A stretch of 60,671 bases of DNA from JAIBBV01 sp044347745 (GTDB lineage Bacteria; Bdellovibrionota_C; UBA2361; JAFLCA01): positions 1-60,671 of the forward strand of contig JBIKUD010000020.1 in NCBI GenBank assembly GCA_044347745.1, written 5' to 3'. The notes under the pieces are model-generated. The model saw nothing but the letters and a program-made list of their open reading frames with translations. It ran no database searches and was not told where the DNA came from. Below are positions 53,926-60,671 of the stretch, one piece after another. Position numbers and translations under genes: made by a program. Positions within the stretch are counted from its first letter, which is position 1; each line of letters starts with the position of its first letter.

Positions 53926-54564
53926 ATGAAAAACATTTTCGGACGCCTGTACTACACAATTCGTGGACAAGTAGAAACTAACCTCAGGGCTATCGAGGAC
54001 CACAATGCAATCGCAGTGGCGACTTTGCAGTCAATGGAACGTGCCCTAGCGCGAGTTCAGGTCCAACGCGAGCGAGTTCGCCGAGATGGAGAGTCGTTGC
54101 AAAGCAGCATTGATAACCTTCAAAACCTTGTTGCTACTTGGGAAGATCGAGCCAAGCGCAGCGCCAGCAGCGATAAAGACAAAGCTCTCCAATGCTTGCA
54201 GCAACGTGAACGGTCCCAGCTTCAACTAGAAACATTCCTGAAACAAAAATCCCAGCACAGCAATGTCGAGCAAGAACTAGATAAAAAGATAGATTTGCTT
54301 CGTACTCAAATTCTCTGTTTTAGGCAAAAAGTCAATGAGCTAGCAACGCGTCAAACATCAGCCAAAGCCATACAAAACTGCGAGCTTGGAGTGCTCTCAG
54401 ACCTAGACTCGACACTCGCGCGTTGGGAACTGGCTGTTGCAGAAAATGAAGCAGGCAGTGTTTCAATACAACAAGAAAACCAACTTGATCTGGAATTTAA
54501 AAGGGAAGAAGAACGCTCTCGCCTTGAACTGGAATTGGGAACATTGATGCAAAAAAGTGAGTAG
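53926..54564 (+). CDS. PspA/IM30-family membrane-stress protein
   Basis: The protein has 212 residues and is almost all coiled coil. The N-terminal amphipathic start and the segment RLYYTIRGQVETNLRAIED, then a long heptad region up to about residue 210, follow the PspA/IM30 (ESCRT-III-like) layout. Such proteins assemble on the inner membrane and protect it when it is damaged. A clear AAAGGAG precedes the ATG. It is the first gene of a plus-strand run with a polytopic membrane protein and the LplT-PlsC-Aas fusion. Confidence 0.7.
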   Translation: MKNIFGRLYYTIRGQVETNLRAIEDHNAIAVATLQSMERALARVQVQRERVRRDGESLQSSIDNLQNLVATWEDRAKRSASSDKDKALQCLQQRERSQLQLETFLKQKSQHSNVEQELDKKIDLLRTQILCFRQKVNELATRQTSAKAIQNCELGVLSDLDSTLARWELAVAENEAGSVSIQQENQLDLEFKREEERSRLELELGTLMQKSE

Positions 54565-54579
54565 AAAATCTATTAACCA

Positions 54580-54603
54580 GATCCTCTCCTATTGGAGAGG
54601 ATC
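54580..54603 (+). terminator. Hairpin after the pspA-like gene
   Basis: GATCCTCTCC and GGAGAGGATC form a perfect 10-bp stem with a TATT loop, followed by ATATTTT. It looks like an intrinsic terminator or attenuator, set 16 nt after the pspA stop and 33 nt before the next start, so it may lower expression of the downstream genes relative to pspA. Confidence 0.65.
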
Positions 54604-54635
54604 ATATTTTACAAAGAAAATAATTCAGGACAGGT

Positions 54636-55976
54636 ATGGAACAATCATCAGAAACAATCACAAAAACTCAGGACAGCCTTCAAGAAACATCCTCAACTCA
54701 AGCGTGGATAGCAAAAGCACTGCGCACTTTTGCTACGGTTGCATTTCTTATCGCCGGTTATATTTTCTTAGCCCAAGGAGTAAAAGAATTAGATTCAGTG
54801 GGAAGAGCCCTAGCCTTTACTGGCTTTCTGACTACTCTTGCCATGCTTGCCTTCGTTTGTATTCGTAAATTTCGCGATCCAAAAGGTGCCCGTGTTAGTC
54901 TAGGTGTAGCTGGACTATTAGTTCCAGTTGCATATCTTCAACTAGGAGCATTGCTCTATTCGACCAGCGCTGGAGCGGCCAACTTAAGCACTATACCAGA
55001 CCTTTTTGTTTACTCAGCAGCGTCAACAGGCAGTGCCATCGGTGTTACCCTGGTACTTGGCACACTTTTGCTGGGAATTACGGTTGCGGGCTGTGCCGTA
55101 TTTGCGCGGCCACAGGCGAAAAACATTGCGCTTCTAATCGGCATAAGCAATGCATGTTTGCTTATCCCAACCCGAGATGAAATTCTGGTTTTCGCCCTGC
55201 TATTGTTCGGCAGCATCCCTCTATATTTTGCTGTAGTTAAACTTCTAAATCAGACCAGAGAGCTAACAACCTGGACGCAAAAAATCGCTACCATAATCCC
55301 TTTTTTGCCACTCCTCCTGCTTAGTGCGAGGCAGCTAAGCATTTATCAGCCCGGAGCATTGTTTGTGGGGCTTTCTCTTTCTTTAATCGGCCTGCTGGGT
55401 TTTTGCCTTCCTAAGAATCTTGGCCTTAACCAACGCCTCATCTTAGTCTTACAGAAACTCAGCTTAGTGGCTTTACTGATTGGACTGAACACTGAGATTG
55501 CAGCTGTACTAGATTATTTGCCGCACACCTTCTGGTTAAAGTCCTATCAAGCCCTGCTGCAAATCGGCGTCAGTGGTCTATTACTACTAACACTCTCTGA
55601 GCTCTGTCAAAGCGGCGACAAATACGTCCGCGTCCTTGGCTCCCTTGTCCTTGGCATAGGACTCCTTATCGAATGCAGTGGCTACCATAGCTTCTGGGCC
55701 GGACTGATTTGCCTCTGTTTTGCTTCGCTGCTGATTGCAGTCGCATATCGCCATCAAGAACGTTTCCCACTGCTCACCGGAGTAACTTTGGGACTAGTTG
55801 GAATGATTTGGTACGCGCACTACGCCATTAAATTTGCCTATGGATTTAGCCCATGGGTATGCATGGGGATACTCGGCGTGTTAGCTTTGCTGACATCATC
55901 ATATCTCGAGCAGGGATCGCGAAGACTGGTATCTAAAGTTCATAACATACGTACGCTTATAGCAAAGTGGAAATAA
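54636..55976 (+). CDS. Polytopic inner-membrane protein of unknown function
   Basis: The protein has 446 residues with about a dozen hydrophobic segments spaced evenly; the N-terminal 25 residues are polar and rich in Ser, Thr and Gln. No transporter signature is recognised. It is encoded between a PspA-type protein and an acyl-chain recycling fusion, with 40 nt to the next gene, so it probably works in the same membrane-maintenance module. Confidence 0.7.
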   Translation: MEQSSETITKTQDSLQETSSTQAWIAKALRTFATVAFLIAGYIFLAQGVKELDSVGRALAFTGFLTTLAMLAFVCIRKFRDPKGARVSLGVAGLLVPVAYLQLGALLYSTSAGAANLSTIPDLFVYSAASTGSAIGVTLVLGTLLLGITVAGCAVFARPQAKNIALLIGISNACLLIPTRDEILVFALLLFGSIPLYFAVVKLLNQTRELTTWTQKIATIIPFLPLLLLSARQLSIYQPGALFVGLSLSLIGLLGFCLPKNLGLNQRLILVLQKLSLVALLIGLNTEIAAVLDYLPHTFWLKSYQALLQIGVSGLLLLTLSELCQSGDKYVRVLGSLVLGIGLLIECSGYHSFWAGLICLCFASLLIAVAYRHQERFPLLTGVTLGLVGMIWYAHYAIKFAYGFSPWVCMGILGVLALLTSSYLEQGSRRLVSKVHNIRTLIAKWK

Positions 55977-56016
55977 ACTAAAGAGCCCTCATTCAAGCTA
56001 ACCGAGGAACTGTCTT

Positions 56017-59000
56017 ATGAAAAACAAATCGTCGCTGGCCTCCCGTAAATTTATTCCGCTGTTTATCACCCAGTTCCTCGGTGCCTTGAATGATAACGTT
56101 ATTAAAAATGCTCTCTTAATTCTTATCACCTACAAACTTGTCCACGGTGAAAATGCTAAAATGCTAACTGCGCTGGCTGGAGCAGTATTTATTAGCCCCT
56201 TCTTCATCTTCTCTGCCTTAGCTGGCGAGCTCGCCGATAGATTTAGAAAAAACCGCATTACTATTTATATAAAAGCTATCGAAGTAGTAATCATGCTTGT
56301 AGCCACATACGGCTTTCTGCAAGAAAATTTGACGCTGCTCTTTTTCGCTATCTTCTGCATGGGCATGCATTCAACATTCTTTGGTCCAATAAAATATGCG
56401 CTGATTCCTGAACATGTTCCGGCAGATGACTTAGTCAAAGCAAATGGGCTAATTGAACTAGGCACCTTTCTTGCAATTCTTTGTGGCACCATCATTGGAG
56501 GCGAAGTAATAGCGCTTGAAAATGGACCAGTGCTAATTAGCTTAGTGATGTTAACCTGCGCGGTGCTTGGCCTTGCCGCAGCAGCTTATATTCCAACTAC
56601 CCCACCCCTAGCTAATGCTGCCCCTATCACACATAACCCACTTCGCAGCACCGCTGAACTTTTACGCAGCGCTTTTAAATCTCGAACTATATTCTTAGCC
56701 TCATTAGGAAATTCCTGGTTCTGGTTATTAGGCGCCACCTTACTCGGCCTTTTTCCGCCGCTAGCCAAAGACATCTTTCACGCCGAAAGTTCTGTGGTAA
56801 CCCTCTTCCTTACTGTTTTTTCTATAGGAGTTGGAGCCGGTTCAGTTCTTTGCGGCAGACTGGTTCACAGCGGTCAAACATCAACTACCTATCTGCCAGT
56901 TTCAATTTTTTTAATGTCAGTTGGATTGCTGGACTTAAGTTACAACGCTCACATTTACTCGGGACCAGCTAGTTTGCCAGTAGGACAATTTATACTTAGC
57001 TTGTCAGGCATTCGCGTTCTGGCTGACTTATTCCTTATTTCCCTAGCTGGCGGGCTTTTTATTGTACCCCTCTACACGATACTTCAAACTCACCCCTCTC
57101 CCTTGTCTTGCTCGCGCGTAATAGCTGCCAACAATATTCTGAATGCTGGCTTCATGGCTACTGCTCAAGTATGTGTCGCCATAGCATTTGCGCTTGGCTC
57201 TTCAATTGAGCAGATCTTTATCACACTATCCGTATTAAATTTTCTTGTCGGCATCTATGTGTGTAAGCTAATTCCCGACGCCGTTCTAAAATCTTTTGTT
57301 AAGTGGCTACTAAAGCTACTTTATCGAGCTGAAGTTAAAGGCTTAGAACATTACCTGGCAACTAAGGGGCCAATACTGATAGTTGCAAATCACACCTCGT
57401 TTCTTGATGCTTTACTGATTGGAGCATTTATTCCCGGCCGAATTTGTTTTGCAGTAAATACCCATATCGCTCAAGCCTGGTGGCTGCGTCCCCTGTTGGC
57501 TTTAGTAGATACCTATCCCATGGATCCGACTAACCCAATGTCAGCTAAGGGCATGATTGAAGCAATTCGTTCTGGCAAGATTGGTATGATTTTCCCAGAG
57601 GGTAGAATTACCGTTACCGGCTCGTTGATGAAAATCTATGAAGGCCCCGGCATGATTGCTGACAAGGCTAAGGCAACTCTTGTTCCCATACGAATAGATG
57701 GGGCCCAATATACGCCATTTTCTCGCTTAGACGGCAAAGTTAGAAGAAGATTATTTCCCAAAATTACACTGAGTATTCTGCCGCCACGCCCTCTTAGCGT
57801 ACCCGAAGAAATCAAAGGGCGTAAGCGCCGCCAGCTTCTTGGAGCAGACCTCTACGATACGATGAGTGAGATGCTTTACGCTTCAAGCTCCGTGAATGAA
57901 ACTCTCTTCACCTCTTTGCTCAAAGCTGCGCGTGTCCATGGCGGCTCCCATCTAGTCTTAGAGGATATCAACCGCCAAGCACTTAGTTACCGAGGCTGCA
58001 TAACTAAAACGTATGCCTTAGCTGCGGCTCTCAGACCCGAAATTGGCGAAAAGCGCGAGGTGTGTTTTCTACTACCGAATTCAAATGCATCCGTGATTTC
58101 ATTCTTTGCATTACAGTTACTTGAGCGAGTTCCAGTTATGCTGAACTACTCAACTAGCGCACTAGCCATGACCCAATGTGCGAAAATCGCCTGCGCCGAA
58201 GCAGTGGTCACGTCGCGGCAGTTTATAAAAGTAGCTAAGCTAGATGACACTATTCAGCAGTTAAAATCTGCAGGACTAAAAGTTGTTTATCTTGAAGATG
58301 CAGCGAAGAACATTGGCATCGCTGATAAACTACGCTCAATTTGGAAGAGTTTAAGTTCGCAATTTTGCCTTGGTCAGCGCATTCAAGATGATCAAGCTAA
58401 GATAGACTCGCCAGCCGTGGTGCTCTTTACCTCTGGCTCCGAGGGAACACCAAAAGGAGTTGTGCTAAGCCATCGCAATCTTCAGGCCAATCGCTATCAG
58501 TTGGCCGCTCGTATAGATTTTGGTCCAACCGACGTAGTCTTTAATTCTTTACCACTTTTTCACTCATTCGGACTTACCGCGGCTACACTCTTACCAGTGC
58601 TATCAGGCATGCGCGTGTTTATGTACCCCTCCCCATTGCACTATCGAATAGTACCGCAAATGCTTTATGACGTGAATGCAACTATTCTTTTCGGCACTAA
58701 TACATTTCTTTCTGGTTATGCCAGGTTTGCACACCCTTATGATTTTTACTCACTGCGTTATGTGTTTGCTGGCGCTGAGAAACTAAAAGATGAGGTGAGA
58801 GATATATGGGCGAGGCGCTTTGGTATCCGTATTTTTGAAGGTTACGGAGCAACAGAAACTTCGCCAGTGCTGTCTGTCAACACACCCATGCATATCCGCG
58901 CGAACACCGTTGGTCGATTTCTTCCTGGAATTAAATATCGGTTAGAACAAGTGGAAGGCGTAGAGCTTGGGGGTAGGCTGCATGTGCAGGGACCAAATAT

Positions 59001-59436
59001 AATGCTTGGCTACTATTATCTAGATCAGCCAGGCAAGCTCGTTGCGCCTGCAGACGGCTGGTATGATACTGGAGATCTTATCAGCATCGACACGGACGGA
59101 TTTGTTTCCATTCAAGGACGACTAAAACGCTTTGCGAAGATCGGTGGCGAAATGGTGTCGTTAACAGCAGTAGAAGTTGCAGTTCAGAAATTATGGCCGG
59201 AGGATCAGCATGCCGCTGTTGTACTAGGTGATGCTAAAAAGGGTGAACAAATAGTTTTGCTTAGCACCTGCAAAACGGTTGAACGCGCCTCTATGCAGGA
59301 ACACTTCCGTGCATCTGGATTAACTGAATTGGCTGTACCCAAACAGTGGGTCTGGGTGAAAGAAATTCCGTTGCTTGGAAGCGGGAAAATCGACTATGTA
59401 CGCGCAGCTGAAGTAGCCAAAGCAGCCATGAACTAG
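56017..59436 (+). CDS. aas: LplT-PlsC-Aas fusion: lysophospholipid transport and re-acylation
   Basis: The protein has 1139 residues in three parts. Residues 1-420 form an MFS-type transporter of 11-12 helices like LplT (GALNDNVIKNALLI). Residues 430-620 are a PlsC-type acyltransferase with NHTSFLD (His457) and FPEGRITVTG (about 525). Residues 650-1130 are an AMP-forming acyl-ACP synthetase with LFTSGSEGTPKGV (about 801), YGATETSP (about 941), YDTGD (about 1015) and the catalytic Lys in GSGKIDY near the end. Together they flip lysophospholipids inward, activate a fatty acid and re-acylate the lipid in one chain. In E. coli LplT and Aas are separate proteins. It ends 2 nt from the convergent truA. 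Confidence 0.92.
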   Translation: MKNKSSLASRKFIPLFITQFLGALNDNVIKNALLILITYKLVHGENAKMLTALAGAVFISPFFIFSALAGELADRFRKNRITIYIKAIEVVIMLVATYGFLQENLTLLFFAIFCMGMHSTFFGPIKYALIPEHVPADDLVKANGLIELGTFLAILCGTIIGGEVIALENGPVLISLVMLTCAVLGLAAAAYIPTTPPLANAAPITHNPLRSTAELLRSAFKSRTIFLASLGNSWFWLLGATLLGLFPPLAKDIFHAESSVVTLFLTVFSIGVGAGSVLCGRLVHSGQTSTTYLPVSIFLMSVGLLDLSYNAHIYSGPASLPVGQFILSLSGIRVLADLFLISLAGGLFIVPLYTILQTHPSPLSCSRVIAANNILNAGFMATAQVCVAIAFALGSSIEQIFITLSVLNFLVGIYVCKLIPDAVLKSFVKWLLKLLYRAEVKGLEHYLATKGPILIVANHTSFLDALLIGAFIPGRICFAVNTHIAQAWWLRPLLALVDTYPMDPTNPMSAKGMIEAIRSGKIGMIFPEGRITVTGSLMKIYEGPGMIADKAKATLVPIRIDGAQYTPFSRLDGKVRRRLFPKITLSILPPRPLSVPEEIKGRKRRQLLGADLYDTMSEMLYASSSVNETLFTSLLKAARVHGGSHLVLEDINRQALSYRGCITKTYALAAALRPEIGEKREVCFLLPNSNASVISFFALQLLERVPVMLNYSTSALAMTQCAKIACAEAVVTSRQFIKVAKLDDTIQQLKSAGLKVVYLEDAAKNIGIADKLRSIWKSLSSQFCLGQRIQDDQAKIDSPAVVLFTSGSEGTPKGVVLSHRNLQANRYQLAARIDFGPTDVVFNSLPLFHSFGLTAATLLPVLSGMRVFMYPSPLHYRIVPQMLYDVNATILFGTNTFLSGYARFAHPYDFYSLRYVFAGAEKLKDEVRDIWARRFGIRIFEGYGATETSPVLSVNTPMHIRANTVGRFLPGIKYRLEQVEGVELGGRLHVQGPNIMLGYYYLDQPGKLVAPADGWYDTGDLISIDTDGFVSIQGRLKRFAKIGGEMVSLTAVEVAVQKLWPEDQHAAVVLGDAKKGEQIVLLSTCKTVERASMQEHFRASGLTELAVPKQWVWVKEIPLLGSGKIDYVRAAEVAKAAMN

Positions 59437-59438
59437 CT

Positions 59439-60236
59439 TCAAACTTCAGCTGGATCATAGTCCTCGGCTTTGGGCACACTCGGTTCAGCAAATTGAGGCT
59501 GATATTTTACCCAGTCCATGCATAAACCCTGCGGGGGAGCTGTCACGCCTGCCAGTTGGCGCGAGCGTGCATCAAGCACTTCTTGCATTGTCTTAAGAGT
59601 CAGTAAGTCTCGATTTAGGTAAACCAGTGTGCCAACAATTGCACGAACCATTTGCTTCAGGAATCCGCTACCTACTACGCGATAAACAACATAAGGACCG
59701 CTTACTTCAATTGCGCTTTCAAATATTGTCTTTACTGCGGTGCGCGACGAACAGCGTGCCCCTCTAAAACTAGTAAAGTCATGCTCACCGACTAAAACAG
59801 CAGCATCTCTGCGAAGCTGCTCGATATCTAGCGGCCGGCTTACATGCCATACTTTACCCTTATCAAGAACAGGAGGCATGGGGCGGTTAAGGATAGTATA
59901 GGAGTACTGCTTAGCAATGGCGCTATGACGTGAGTGAAAGTCATCTGGCACAACATCAGCAGCTACAACAGCAAGGTCACCCTTCATGATGTTACTTACT
60001 GCATGACAAAGCCTAAAAAGGTTAGGCACAGTTTCAAAGCGAAAATTGACTACCTGCCTACGCGCATGGACTCCCGCATCAGTGCGTCCCGCCGACCAAA
60101 TTGGATGGACTGGCACGCGCAGCACCATCTGCAGCGCCTTTTCTAGCTCGGATTCAATCGTGCGCACCCCTGGCTGAGCCTGCCAGCCCTTAAAACGTCT
60201 TCCATCGTACTCAAGAACCAACCTAACGTTTGGCAC
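59439..60236 (-). CDS. truA: tRNA pseudouridine(38-40) synthase
   Basis: The protein has 265 residues. The catalytic Asp is in SAGRTDAGVHA (Asp53), EYDGRRFKGWQ is at the N-terminus, and DFTSFRGARC and GSGFLKQMVR are family motifs. It isomerises uridines 38-40 of the tRNA anticodon arm. It starts with GTG. It begins 19 nt after the asd stop and probably shares its transcript. A decayed second copy of its 3' end is at 51541. Confidence 0.96.
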   Translation of the reverse strand: MPNVRLVLEYDGRRFKGWQAQPGVRTIESELEKALQMVLRVPVHPIWSAGRTDAGVHARRQVVNFRFETVPNLFRLCHAVSNIMKGDLAVVAADVVPDDFHSRHSAIAKQYSYTILNRPMPPVLDKGKVWHVSRPLDIEQLRRDAAVLVGEHDFTSFRGARCSSRTAVKTIFESAIEVSGPYVVYRVVGSGFLKQMVRAIVGTLVYLNRDLLTLKTMQEVLDARSRQLAGVTAPPQGLCMDWVKYQPQFAEPSVPKAEDYDPAEV

Positions 60237-60255
60237 AAGCGAAGCTCAAGGTAAA

Positions 60256-60671
60256 CTAATGCTGCATGGGTAAAGAAAGCCACTTTTGCATAATTTGCAC
60301 AGCATTTAAGGCTGCCCCTTTACGCACATTGTCTGCCACTACCCAAAAGGCCAAACCGTTTTCAACTGAGGGGTCCCGCCTAATACGTCCAACATAAATT
60401 TCATCGTTGCCGACAACTTGTAGCTGCATAGGATAATCTTCGGCATCAGCCCGCACCTGAAGCTCTGGTCTTGTTTGTAATAGTTCAACACATTGCTGAG
60501 GCGAAAGCGGATTACATGTTTCTACAGTCACACTCTCAGCATGTCCGTGGAATACCGGCACTCGCACCGCTGTTGCCACAATTGCCATCTGCGGCAGCCC
60601 TAAAATCTTTCGCGATTCACGCATTATTTTCTGCTCTTCCTTAGTAAATCCATCTTCCATAAGAAGGTCTA
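60256..60671 (-). CDS. asd: Aspartate-semialdehyde dehydrogenase, C-terminal part (cut by the window edge)
   Basis: About 138 C-terminal residues are present; the frame runs off the window (DLLMEDGFTKEEQKIM), so the internal ATG at 60660 is not the start. VRVPVFHGHAESV is the substrate-binding segment with the catalytic His, and KGAALNAVQIMQKW near the end is the usual closing helix. The enzyme makes aspartate semialdehyde for lysine/diaminopimelate, threonine and methionine. The catalytic Cys lies outside the window. Confidence 0.95.
   Translation of the reverse strand, partial: DLLMEDGFTKEEQKIMRESRKILGLPQMAIVATAVRVPVFHGHAESVTVETCNPLSPQQCVELLQTRPELQVRADAEDYPMQLQVVGNDEIYVGRIRRDPSVENGLAFWVVADNVRKGAALNAVQIMQKWLSLPMQH

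Noticed and set aside
1..60671. CRISPR arrays, insertion sequences and prophage genes
   Set aside because: No regular direct-repeat/spacer series, transposase, integrase or phage structural gene was seen; the fibre-like gene has no phage context.

Overview
The window reads as a chromosomal segment of a free-living, flagellated, diderm (LPS-bearing) bacterium of moderate GC content. LptD, dTDP-rhamnose and GDP-mannose sugar genes, flagellin and FliD, lipoproteins, secreted cytochrome-type and fibre-type proteins and a PspA-type membrane-stress gene all fit a Gram-negative, deltaproteobacterial or Bdellovibrionota-like lineage, probably uncultured. The taxonomic placement is inference. Genes are densely packed, many lie in short operons on alternating strands, and several stretches carry decayed genes, so this is a chromosome with active turnover and not a plasmid or prophage.

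Layout. 0.3-2.1 kb: a membrane protein and a minus-strand nucleotidyltransferase/small-protein pair. 2.1-8.6 kb: a two-gene minus-strand operon for two very large exported proteins, one with about fifty cysteine-rich GCC2/GCC3-like repeats and one tail-fibre-like. 8.6-13 kb: minus-strand glycan genes (TPR/GT-C membrane protein, radical SAM, GT4). 13.2-15.3 kb: a hybrid histidine kinase. 16.1-18.6 kb: an orphan VirD4/TraG-type coupling protein. 18.7-27.4 kb: flagellin and two FliD paralogues, interleaved with an MBL/beta-CASP nuclease and two tandem UDP-galactopyranose mutases, and with a second nucleotidyltransferase cassette between the two fliD genes. 27.8-35.6 kb: DUF3108 protein, PlsC, tRNA-Leu(CAA), a sigma-factor remnant, an odd 593-residue protein, and lipoproteins. 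35.6-43.3 kb: gmd, manC, rfbD, rfbB, lptD and accD on the minus strand. 43.5-45.4 kb: a Nif3-like gene and pgk. 45.7-47.2 kb: an AbiE-type toxin-antitoxin pair whose toxin seems to have lost its ATG. 47.5-52.9 kb: a duplicated unit (conserved leader, FlgM-like miniprotein, M50-like membrane metalloprotease) flanking a secreted haem beta-propeller protein; the second copy is decayed and sits beside a truA fragment. 52.9-59.4 kb: a winged-helix regulator, PspA, a polytopic membrane protein and an LplT-PlsC-Aas fusion. 59.4-60.7 kb: truA and the 3' part of asd.

How the parts fit. Much of the window serves the envelope: O-antigen-type sugar precursors and LPS assembly, galactofuranose supply, surface fibres, the filament and its cap, and a module that probably repairs or senses the inner membrane. 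Three separate nucleotidyltransferase toxin-like loci each appear to have a promoter whose -10 hexamer ends 6-7 nt before the start codon, which predicts leaderless mRNAs; at least two of these overlap a palindrome that could be an autoregulatory operator. The most unusual items are the GCC-repeat/fibre operon, the leader plus FlgM-like plus M50-like duplication (whose leader is conserved better than its genes), the mutated AbiEii start, and the sigma-like fragments around 30.5-32.5 kb. All family assignments rest on motif recognition by eye; no database search was possible.
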